In this document: piece after piece, positions 27,135-34,363 of the stretch
Numbering within the stretch: position 1 is the stretch's first letter
Layout of the letters: every line of letters begins with the position of its first letter
Assembly (NCBI RefSeq): GCF_014842025.1
Contig: NZ_JACYUY010000005.1
Coordinates: 1-64,000, forward strand
DNA from: Massilia sp. CFBP 13721
Lineage (GTDB): Bacteria > Pseudomonadota > Gammaproteobacteria > Burkholderiales > Burkholderiaceae_D
DNA length: 64,000 nucleotides
Direction: 5' to 3'
Translations under genes and position numbers: made by a program
Notes under the pieces: generated by a model
Told to the model about the DNA's origin: nothing
Databases searched by the model: none
What the model saw: the letters and a program-made list of their open reading frames with translations, nothing else

Positions 27135-28004
27135 ATGTCACACAACACGATCGCCATCAACCAGCGCATGGATAAGTTCGACGGCCACCACGAGGTCTGG
27201 CTGTTCGGCTACGGCTCGCTGATCTTCAAGGCCGATTTCCCCTACCTGCGACGCCGCCCGGCCAGCATCGGGGGTTGGACGCGCCGTTTCTGGCAAGGTT
27301 CGCACGACCACCGCGGCACCGAAACCGCACCGGGCCGCGTCGTGACCCTGGTGCCGGAAGACGGCGCGGTCTGCCACGGCATGGCCTACCTGGTCACGCC
27401 CGAAGAGTTCGCCCACCTCGACCATCGCGAAAAGAACGGCTACCTGCGCCTGGCCATCGACATCGTGTTCGACGACGGCGGCAGCGAAGAGGGCCTGGTC
27501 TACATCGCGACCCACGAGAACGCGGCCTTCCTGGGCCCGGCCACCGAGCGCGAGATCGCCGCCCAGATCGCCGCCGCGCGCGGACCGAGTGGACCGAACA
27601 GCGAGTACCTGCTGGAGCTGGCCAAGGCATTGCGGGCGCTGGGCAAGGATGATGCGCATGTGTATGCCATCGAACGGCACCTGGAAGAGCTGAGCAGGGA
27701 CCAGGTCGCCGCAGGCCTTACAATGCCGCCTGCATCTCACTTACCAGAAACCGTTATGGACACCAAAGACCAGCGTTACCTCGTTCAACAAAACAAGATC
27801 GCCGACGGCGACAAGAAGCCGCCCGTGTTTGCCCGCGTCATGCGCAGCAAGGAAGGCAAGTTCGAAGGCGTTTCCTTTATCAAGAACAAGGAAAAAGCCA
27901 CGGTCATGACGGTGGCCGAAGCCCAGGAAGTCATCGACTGGGCGGCGAGCAAGAAGAGCAATGCCAAGGAGTACGCGACCAAGGTGATTTGCCTGGAGCA
28001 GTAA
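27135..28004 (+). CDS. ChaC-like gamma-glutamylcyclotransferase fused to a small C-terminal domain
   Basis: Residues 1-196 match glutathione-specific gamma-glutamylcyclotransferase (ChaC/GCG): FGYGSLIFKADFPYLRRRPASIGGWTRRFWQGSHDHRGTETAPGRVVTLV, with the catalytic Glu in LDHREKNGY (about 98). Residues 208-289, from an internal Met (27756), form an unrelated small domain (RYLVQQNKIADGDKKPPVFARVMRSKEGKFEGVSFIKNKEKATVM) that I do not recognise. The linker DNA looks like a former intergenic region (TACAAT, then a short gap, then ATGGACACC), yet no stop intervenes. Either a real fusion or a stop-loss read-through with an internal start. The N-terminal identification is firm. Confidence 0.85.
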   Translation: MSHNTIAINQRMDKFDGHHEVWLFGYGSLIFKADFPYLRRRPASIGGWTRRFWQGSHDHRGTETAPGRVVTLVPEDGAVCHGMAYLVTPEEFAHLDHREKNGYLRLAIDIVFDDGGSEEGLVYIATHENAAFLGPATEREIAAQIAAARGPSGPNSEYLLELAKALRALGKDDAHVYAIERHLEELSRDQVAAGLTMPPASHLPETVMDTKDQRYLVQQNKIADGDKKPPVFARVMRSKEGKFEGVSFIKNKEKATVMTVAEAQEVIDWAASKKSNAKEYATKVICLEQ

Positions 28005-28039
28005 CCAGGACTGCGCCGGACGTCATGCACCTTACCGCC

Positions 28040-28067
28040 GTCGGGTAGACTCCCCGAGCCCACGCGT
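28040..28067. repeat. Degenerate dispersed repeat
   Basis: GTCGGGTAGACTCCCCGAGCCCACGCGT keeps the CCACGCGT arm and a partial GGGTAGAC left arm; a decayed member of the window's repeat family. Confidence 0.45.
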
Positions 28068-28251
28068 AAACGTCGCAATGTGTTGGCTTCGCTTTATGAA
28101 AGACCGTGCCAACACGATGCAGGCTTCACTTATGGCACGTGATTGAGGCTATTGGCCTAATGCCGTTCAGTTACACGGGCGCCGTCTTTTTGCGCCTGCG
28201 ATCACAATCCTTTTCACCGGCAACCGCCGATTAACCGTTGAGGAGAAAATC

Positions 28252-28407
28252 ATGGCCAGAACGCCAAACGATGACCGTAGCGACAGCAAAAATCCCAACA
28301 ACGACGCATACCAGTCGAGCCTGGATAATCGTGCCGGGCAGCTTAACCCGGAAGATGAGCGGTACGGGGGCGGCAAAGTGCCGGAATCCGACGACGATGC
28401 GAAATAA
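28252..28407 (+). CDS. Small hydrophilic protein of 51 residues, unknown function
   Basis: An ATG eight nucleotides after a strong GAGGAGA site opens a 51-codon frame ending TAA. The product is very polar (MARTPNDDRSDSKNPNNDAY... ending GGGKVPESDDDAK), has no membrane segment and no Cys, and looks intrinsically disordered. The PEDERYGGG segment is a possible family signature. The ribosome site and acidic, stress-protein-like composition support a real gene. Not recognised. Confidence 0.6.
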   Translation: MARTPNDDRSDSKNPNNDAYQSSLDNRAGQLNPEDERYGGGKVPESDDDAK

Positions 28408-28526
28408 CCGCTGCGCCAGGTAAGCAGCCCGAAATGGTTCATCAGGTTCGCCACATTCGGGCTGGGCAGTGATCGATACGCAGGGCCCATGCGGCGGGTC
28501 CTGCGTGTCGTGGCGTCAAGCCGGTC

Positions 28527-29714
28527 TCAAAACAAATCCATCTGCCCCGCCGTCCTGCCCGCCTTGCCCAGCGCCGCCGGCACCACCAGCGGGCGCCGGA
28601 ACTGCGAGGTATCGAGCCGTTCGAAGCGGCTGCCCAGCTTGCCCAGGCCCAGGCGCTCGACGGTCTTGGTGAAGCGCTGGCGAATCAAATCCGCCCACAC
28701 GCCCTCGCCGCTCATGCGCTTGCCCCAATCGCTGTCGTAATCCTTACCGCCGCGCATCTCGCGCACGCGGTTCATCACGCGCTGGGCCCTCTCGGGAAAA
28801 TGCGCTTCCAGCCATTGCTGGAATAGCGGGTTGACTTCGAAGGGCAAGCGCAGCACGGTGTAATGGGCACTGACGGCGCCGGCGTCGCGCGCCGCTTCCA
28901 GGATGCGCTCGATCTCCGGTTCGGTAACAAACGGGATGATCGGCGCCACGCTGACGCTCACCGGAATGCCCGCCTCGGTCAGGGTGCGGATGGTGCGCAG
29001 GCGCCGCGCCGGCGCCGCTGCCCGTGGTTCCAGCGTGCGCGAGATTTCCGAGTCGAGCGTGGTGATGGTCATCGCGGCGCAGGCTTGCCCCTTGGCCGCC
29101 ATCGGCGCCAGCAAGTCAATGTCGCGCTCGATCAGGGAGGACTTGGTGATCATCCCGACCGGATGCTGGCATTCGCTCAGCACCTCCAGCACCTGGCGCG
29201 TGAGGCGATACTCGCGCTCGCAGGGTTGGTAGGCGTCGGTGTTGACGCCGATGGCAATGTGCTCGGGCTTGTAGCCGGGATGGGCCAGCTCGCGCCGCAG
29301 CAGTTCGGCCGCGTTGACCTTGGCGAACAGGCGGGTTTCGAAGTCGAGGCCGGGCGACAGGCCGAGGTAGCTGTGCGTCGGCCGCGCGAAGCAATAGATG
29401 CAGCCATGCTCGCAGCCGCGGTAGGGATTGAGCGATACGTTGAAGGGGATGTCCGGCGAGGCGTTGCGCGAGAGGATGCTCTTGGCGACTTCGTCCGTTA
29501 CCTGGGTCTTAAAGGCAGGCCCGTGGCCGATGTCGATCTCGGAGTCAATGCCAGCGTCCCAGCCATCCTCGAAGGCTTCGCGGCCGTTGACTTCGTAGCG
29601 GCCTTGCAGGTTCGAGACGGCACCGCGCCCCTTGCGTGCCGCGAACGGACGCGGCGGCAAGACTGCTTGCTCGGCACTGTATTCACGGTCAATTGTTCGT
29701 TCGCGCAGTTCCAT
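28527..29714 (-). CDS. PA0069-family radical SAM protein (SplB-related), SOS-box controlled
   Basis: 395 residues. The radical SAM cluster motif is RGCEHGCIYCFARPTHSY (C-x3-C-x2-C, about 99-106), followed by the family-specific LGLSPGLDFETRLFAK and the SAM-binding segment IAIGVNTDAYQPCEREYRLTRQVLEVL. The family resembles spore photoproduct lyase and Elp3-unlike DNA-repair radical enzymes; its substrate is unknown. A perfect LexA box (29726-29745) lies 12 nt upstream of the ATG, so expression is probably DNA-damage inducible. The C-terminal region ends in an Arg-rich stretch and FERLDTSQFRRPL. Confidence 0.9.
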   Translation of the reverse strand: MELRERTIDREYSAEQAVLPPRPFAARKGRGAVSNLQGRYEVNGREAFEDGWDAGIDSEIDIGHGPAFKTQVTDEVAKSILSRNASPDIPFNVSLNPYRGCEHGCIYCFARPTHSYLGLSPGLDFETRLFAKVNAAELLRRELAHPGYKPEHIAIGVNTDAYQPCEREYRLTRQVLEVLSECQHPVGMITKSSLIERDIDLLAPMAAKGQACAAMTITTLDSEISRTLEPRAAAPARRLRTIRTLTEAGIPVSVSVAPIIPFVTEPEIERILEAARDAGAVSAHYTVLRLPFEVNPLFQQWLEAHFPERAQRVMNRVREMRGGKDYDSDWGKRMSGEGVWADLIRQRFTKTVERLGLGKLGSRFERLDTSQFRRPLVVPAALGKAGRTAGQMDLF

Positions 29715-29725
29715 CGGGGCACCTG

Positions 29726-29745
29726 TACTGTATGTTTATACAGTA
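29726..29745. promoter_or_regulatory. LexA (SOS) box
   Basis: TACTGTATGTTTATACAGTA: a CTGT-N8-ACAG palindrome with TA extensions, essentially the gamma/betaproteobacterial LexA consensus. It sits just upstream of the radical SAM start on the minus strand, where it would overlap the promoter or transcript start. Confidence 0.88.
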
Positions 29746-29769
29746 TATTACGCCGCTCCCTGTATCAAC

Positions 29770-30393
29770 TCAAGCCTGGCGTGTGCGCGCGACGCCCGGC
29801 GGCACAAAAGCCGCCTGTTGTTGTACGAATCCGTCAAACGCTTCGAACAAAGGCGCCACGGCGGTCATGTCCCCCATCGCCTGGCCCAGCGCATGGGCGC
29901 CTGCCTCCATGCTCGACAGCTGGTCGGCGGCATGGGCCTTGCGGATGCGATAGCCCGAGGACGGCATGTCGCTCAACGCCAGACGCGGCAATGCCTGCAA
30001 GGCCGGGTTCAAGTACAGCATCTTGCGGCTCTTGCGCCAGGTGGCGTCGAGCACGACGACCAGCAACTGGCTTGCGGGCGCCAGTCTGGCGGCGTCGGCA
30101 ACGACCGATCCGGGCGTCTCCGGGTACAGCAGTACCGGCGTGCGTCCCTCGGCATGCAGCATCGCATCCAGGGCGTCAGGCTCGAACGCCTCGCCCACCG
30201 CCAACCGGCTGCCCGCCACGCACAGGTGCAGCAGGCGCGCACTGTTCTTGGCATTCGCCACTTCGAGTGGGTGTTGCAGGACCAGCAAGTTGGCCGACAG
30301 CGCTACTGGTCGCACCCAGGCGCAGATGCAGGCGCTTTGCGCGCGCAGGCAGCTTGCACAGGCTGCGCGGCGGGACGGCTGATTGGATGTCAT
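29770..30393 (-). CDS. DTW-domain tRNA-uridine aminocarboxypropyltransferase
   Basis: 207 residues. The Cys-rich start CASCLRAQSACICAWV (about 11-26, zinc-binding-like), LLVLQHPLEVANAKNSARLL, and the DTW motif variant VVLDATWRKSRKML (about 108-121) identify the TapT/TuaA type that installs acp3U on tRNA using SAM. SGYRIRKAHAADQLSSMEA follows, as in the family. It ends 56 nt from the radical SAM start; the SOS box lies in that gap. Confidence 0.88.
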   Translation of the reverse strand: MTSNQPSRRAACASCLRAQSACICAWVRPVALSANLLVLQHPLEVANAKNSARLLHLCVAGSRLAVGEAFEPDALDAMLHAEGRTPVLLYPETPGSVVADAARLAPASQLLVVVLDATWRKSRKMLYLNPALQALPRLALSDMPSSGYRIRKAHAADQLSSMEAGAHALGQAMGDMTAVAPLFEAFDGFVQQQAAFVPPGVARTRQA

Positions 30394-30664
30394 CGAAAGG
30401 TCTGCAAAAGACCACGATTGTAGCTTAGCCAGTTCCCCACACTATCCGACCAACACTGAAAAAAAGGCAATCTTGTTCGCTTTCTCAGGCTTTGGCGCCA
30501 CCTTCCCTTGTTTCGTTGTTGAGAGAAATAAGCATCTTTACCACACACAAAAATTTACCTCTGGAATTGCCGAAATGGATATTGCTCTGGCCCGCTCAGG
30601 TGCCTAGAATCAATTCATTCCTTCCAGCAATGCTGCCGCACCCGCAGTCTTTCCAGAGTTGCCC

Positions 30665-31957
30665 ATGCTTAGCGTTTCCTCCTCCGTTCGCAAAATCACC
30701 ACCGCCCTGCTCGCCAGCCTGGCCTTGTTGCCCGGCATCGCGATCGAGCAGGAGCTCGAACTCGATTACCGCATGAACGAGCAGATTGTGCAGGTGCCGG
30801 CGGGGCCGGAAAACCGTGCGATGCTGGAAACCACCGTGTTCCGCCCGAACGGCCCCGGCCCCTTCCCACTGCTGGTCATCAACCACGGCAAGGACCCGGG
30901 CCGCCCGAGCGCCCAGCCGCGCGACCGCTTCTATCACATGGCGACCGCGTTCGTGAAACGCGGCTATGCGGTGATGGTGCCGATGCGCCAGGGTTTTGCG
31001 AACTCGACCGGGCGCTACCGCGACCGTGGTTGCGACATGACGGCCAACGGCTACCTGCAGGCCGACGACATCCGCTCGACGCTCGACTATGCGCGTACCC
31101 AGTCCTGGATCGACGCCAAACACGTGATCGTGGCCGGCCAGTCGTACGGCGGCCTGGCGACGATGGCGCTCGGCACCCAGGACCTGCCCGGCGTGCGCGG
31201 CCTGATCAATTTTGCCGGCGGCCTGCGCGACGACAGCGACCGCTGCGCCTGGCGTTCGGCGCTGGTCTCGGCGTTTGCCGAGTACGGCGCCAACAGCAAG
31301 GTGCCGAGCCTGTGGATGTATGGCGAAAACGATTCGCTGTTCGGCCCGGACCTGGCCAACCGCCTGCACGAAGCCTTCGTCCAGGCCGGCGGCAAGGCGC
31401 GCCTGGTCGAGTTCCCGTCGTTCAAGCGCGACGCCCACGGCATGCTCGCCAGCCGCGACGGCGAAAAGATCTGGCTGGACGACACCGTGCGCTTCCTGAA
31501 AAGCGTGGGCATGCCGACCGAGGTGATCCACAGCGTGCCGCTGCCGCCGACCCCACCGCGTACCGAGTATGCCCAGCTGGAGGACATCGAAGCCGTGCCC
31601 TTCTTGTCGGAAAACGGCCGCAAGGCCTACGCCGACTATCTGACCAAGATGACGCCGCGCGCGTTTGCCGTCTCGCCGAGCGGCGCCTGGACCTGGGCCG
31701 AGGAAGGCGAAGCACCGGAAGCGCGCGCGCTGGCCACCTGCTCGGCGAAAAGCAGCGAGCCGTGCAAGCTGTATTCGATCGACGACTACATCGTCTGGAA
31801 CGGCAACCGGGTCGACGCCGCCGAGAAGGCCAGCATGACCGCCTCGATTGCCGCACCGGCCGATGCGAACGCGCCGGGCGCGGTCGGCAGTACCGGGGCG
31901 CGCCCGGCGGCGCCCGTCCCCGCTATGACTACCGGCGCGGTTGCTACTGCGCAGTAA
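30665..31957 (+). CDS. Secreted alpha/beta hydrolase (dienelactone hydrolase/acetylxylan esterase-like)
   Basis: 430 residues from the ATG at 30665. Probable signal segment (KITTALLASLALLPGIA, about 10-26). Hydrolase core: PLLVINHGKDPGR oxyanion strand, nucleophile elbow VIVAGQSYGGLATMAL (Ser about 160), acid region PSLWMYGENDSLFGPD and a His in SFKRDAHGML. A C-terminal extension of about 130 residues (after position 300) is less conserved and ends in an Ala/Pro-rich tail. The substrate is not deducible. Followed by another esterase gene on the same strand. Confidence 0.8.
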   Translation: MLSVSSSVRKITTALLASLALLPGIAIEQELELDYRMNEQIVQVPAGPENRAMLETTVFRPNGPGPFPLLVINHGKDPGRPSAQPRDRFYHMATAFVKRGYAVMVPMRQGFANSTGRYRDRGCDMTANGYLQADDIRSTLDYARTQSWIDAKHVIVAGQSYGGLATMALGTQDLPGVRGLINFAGGLRDDSDRCAWRSALVSAFAEYGANSKVPSLWMYGENDSLFGPDLANRLHEAFVQAGGKARLVEFPSFKRDAHGMLASRDGEKIWLDDTVRFLKSVGMPTEVIHSVPLPPTPPRTEYAQLEDIEAVPFLSENGRKAYADYLTKMTPRAFAVSPSGAWTWAEEGEAPEARALATCSAKSSEPCKLYSIDDYIVWNGNRVDAAEKASMTASIAAPADANAPGAVGSTGARPAAPVPAMTTGAVATAQ

Positions 31958-32088
31958 TTCGTTTCGTCAAGCCGGCGGCGCACTGTTCTGGTGCGCCGCC
32001 GCAGCCTTCCCTGCGTACCTTCGATCTGGCGCAAACCCATCCTTTACGCGCACTCCGACAATAAGCAACCGCCCCTTCGGAGTGCTAT

Positions 32089-33279
32089 ATGCCGCGTTCG
32101 TTCTGGAGCCTGTTCGCCGCCCTGATCTTGCTGCTGACGCCGCTGTGGAATCCTGCGCGCGCCGCCAACAACCATCCAATCGTGCTGGTGCACGGCTTCC
32201 TCGGCTTCGGCCCCGACCAGTTTCCGCGCAGCGGCTTCCTGTACTGGGGCGGCAAGGGCGACGTCGCCGGCCATTTGCGCACCTATAACGGGCCGCGCAC
32301 GGTGTTCACCGCCGTGGTCGGCGCCATTGCCACCAACCGCGAGCGCGCGGCCGAACTGTACGCCCAGCTCAAGGGGGGCTGCGTCGACTACGGAGCGCAG
32401 CGCCTGGCCGCCGATGGGTCGGTGCGGGCCGTCCAGTGCTGGGCGGCCGACCCGGCGAATAATCCGCAGGGCTATCCGGCGGCGCTCTATCCGGCCTGGG
32501 ATGCGGCGCATCCGCTGCACATGATCGGCCACAGCCAGGGCGGGACCACGATTCGGGCGCTGGTCGAATTGCTCGAACATGGCGACGTGAACGCCGCGGA
32601 TGCGAACGGAAATCGGGGCGACCTCTACCGTGGCGGCAAGGTCGGCTGGATTCGCAGCGTCACCACGATCTCGTCGCCGCACAACGGCACCAGCCTGCGC
32701 GACGCCGTGCTCGACCTGCTGCCCCAGCTGCGTTCGCCGCTGCGCGACTGGCTGCTGGCCAACCTGGCCAACTGGGAACTGGCGCCCGACGGCGCGCGCA
32801 ACTTCAATGCCTGGGCGCGTACCTCGCCGCACGTGGTTTATTTTTCGATCGGCACGCAGGCGACCGAAGCCGGCGCCCTCTGCTGCAACGGCACCGACCG
32901 CCTCATCGCACCGCTGCAGAACCGCCATTACCAGTACCCGCGCAGCGACATGTTCGCCTATTACAAAACCTATGCGGGCGAGTGGATCGTGCCCTCGATG
33001 CTGCAGCACGGGATGGGCGGCTACACTCAGGACACGCCGGGCCGGGTACGCATCGACCGCGCCTGGTTCGCCAACGACGGCGTCGTCAACACGGTCAGCA
33101 TGCGCGCACCAGGCGGGCACCCGGTGCGGGAGTTCGACGGCAGGCCGGAACCGGGAACCTGGAATTACCTGGGGACCTATCGCGGGTACGATCATTTCGA
33201 TGTGCTGAACTGGCCGAACAACGGGCCGTCGGCGGATGTCATCTACGAGCGAGTGAGCGATATCCTTTTCGGGTTATAG
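32089..33279 (+). CDS. Secreted triacylglycerol lipase, family I.5-like
   Basis: 396 residues with a signal peptide (RSFWSLFAALILLLTPLWNPARA, cleaved about residue 25). It resembles the Geobacillus/Staphylococcus lipase group: PIVLVHGFLGFGPDQF (oxyanion), HMIGHSQGGTTIRAL (nucleophile Ser about 147), WFANDGVVNTVSM (Asp about 326) and the His in GYDHFDVLNW (about 368). These lipases carry a structural Zn site and Ca2+ site; DAVLDLLPQL lies in the lid region. Stop TAG at 33277-33279, with a repeat unit starting 3 nt later. Confidence 0.88.
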   Translation: MPRSFWSLFAALILLLTPLWNPARAANNHPIVLVHGFLGFGPDQFPRSGFLYWGGKGDVAGHLRTYNGPRTVFTAVVGAIATNRERAAELYAQLKGGCVDYGAQRLAADGSVRAVQCWAADPANNPQGYPAALYPAWDAAHPLHMIGHSQGGTTIRALVELLEHGDVNAADANGNRGDLYRGGKVGWIRSVTTISSPHNGTSLRDAVLDLLPQLRSPLRDWLLANLANWELAPDGARNFNAWARTSPHVVYFSIGTQATEAGALCCNGTDRLIAPLQNRHYQYPRSDMFAYYKTYAGEWIVPSMLQHGMGGYTQDTPGRVRIDRAWFANDGVVNTVSMRAPGGHPVREFDGRPEPGTWNYLGTYRGYDHFDVLNWPNNGPSADVIYERVSDILFGL

Positions 33280-33281
33280 GT

Positions 33282-33440
33282 GTAGGGTGGTCGGCTCCAC
33301 CACGCCATGATGAACAGCGCCTGCGCATGCGCCGCCCACGCGGTGATTGTTGGCGGCAAGATCATCCGGCACGTCAGCGGAGCCGCTACCTATCGACGCG
33401 TGAACGGGAAACCCGCCTCACGTGGCCCGGTCCACCCTAC
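33282..33440. repeat. Composite repeat with conserved core and long-tip right arm
   Basis: GTAGGGTGGTCGGCTCCACC, a spacer, CCCACGCG, the core (33342-33396, GGTGATTGTTGGCGGCAAGATC...), then ACGCGTGAACGGG...GGTCCACCCTAC (long-tip arm). The core matches 17327-17382 and 61812-61867. The final CTAC abuts the PLP dehydratase stop codon (33440-33442). Confidence 0.8.
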
Positions 33441-34354
33441 TACATCCGCAGTTGCTCATCCCAAGCCTGCAACTGCGCCACGGTCGCCGTCGCCCCGCCA
33501 CAAACGATCACCAGCACGTTCTCGAATCCAGCCAGCGGCCCCTCCTCCCGGTAAGCCAGCGCCAGCGCCGCGCCGCACGCCGGCTCCACCACGACCCGGT
33601 GATCGTCCATGAAGCGCAGGCAAGCCTCCACCGCATCATGGTCGCTCACCACGACCGGCGTGATTGGGTGCGTGCGCGCCAGGTCAAAGGCGTGCTGCGA
33701 CACCTTGCGCGCGCCGAGCGAGGTGGCGATGCTGGCAATGGCGGGCAGTTCGATGCGTTCGCCGGCGGCGAGCGACTGCGCATACGAATCGGCGCCGGCA
33801 GTTTCGACCGCGAACACCGGCACGTCAATCCAGCCCTGGCGGCGCAGTCCGGCCACCACGCCGGCGAGCAGCCCGCCGCCGCCCACGGCCAGCACCACCG
33901 CATCCGGACGCACGCCGGTGCGCGCGACTTCGTCGATCATGCTCGCGTGGCCTTCCCACAGCAGCGGGTCGTCGAAAGGGTGGATGAAGGCGTCGTGTTC
34001 GCCGAGCAGTGACAGCGCATGAACATTCGCTTCCTGGAACGACAGCCCGTGCACCAGCACCTCGGCGCCTTCGCGCGCCAGCAAGGCGCGTGCACGGGCG
34101 CTGGTGGTCTCCGGCACCACGACCAGCACCGGCAAGCCGAGGCGGCGTCCGGCGTGGGCCGCCGCCAGCCCGGCATTGCCGCCGGACGAGGCGACGATGC
34201 GCCGTGCCCCGCGTGCGGCCCGGGTTTCACAGGCGTGGCCGATGCCGCGCAGCTTGAACGAACCGCTCGGCTGCAACGCTTCCATCTTGAGCCAGACGCG
34301 CGCGCCGGGAAAGGCGGCGGAGGCCAGTAGCGGTGTCTCGATATGCAGTGTCAT
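33440..34354 (-). CDS. PLP-dependent serine/threonine dehydratase family protein
   Basis: 304 residues from the ATG at 34354; a TTG one codon upstream is possible. Fold type II PLP enzyme: the PLP Lys in LQPSGSFKLRGIGHA (about 34), SSGGNAGLAAAHAGRRLG (phosphate/cofactor loop), VGGGGLLAGVVAGL (glycine-rich PLP-phosphate loop) and VVEPACGAALALAY. It lacks the ACT domain of biosynthetic IlvA. It is closer to short serine dehydratase/SDSL forms that deaminate L-serine/L-threonine to pyruvate or 2-oxobutyrate. Ends at the composite repeat. Confidence 0.88.
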   Translation of the reverse strand: MTLHIETPLLASAAFPGARVWLKMEALQPSGSFKLRGIGHACETRAARGARRIVASSGGNAGLAAAHAGRRLGLPVLVVVPETTSARARALLAREGAEVLVHGLSFQEANVHALSLLGEHDAFIHPFDDPLLWEGHASMIDEVARTGVRPDAVVLAVGGGGLLAGVVAGLRRQGWIDVPVFAVETAGADSYAQSLAAGERIELPAIASIATSLGARKVSQHAFDLARTHPITPVVVSDHDAVEACLRFMDDHRVVVEPACGAALALAYREEGPLAGFENVLVIVCGGATATVAQLQAWDEQLRM

Positions 34355-34363
34355 CAAGCGGCC

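Noticed and set aside
28426..28465. CAGCCCGAA / TTCGGGCTG hairpin after the 51-residue gene as a terminator
   Set aside because: Loop is long (over 20 nt) and no T-tract follows; kept out of the terminator list.
30383..30607. 74-codon plus-strand frame between the DTW gene and the hydrolase
   Set aside because: No domain or ribosome-binding site; the region is AT-richer and more likely a promoter region.
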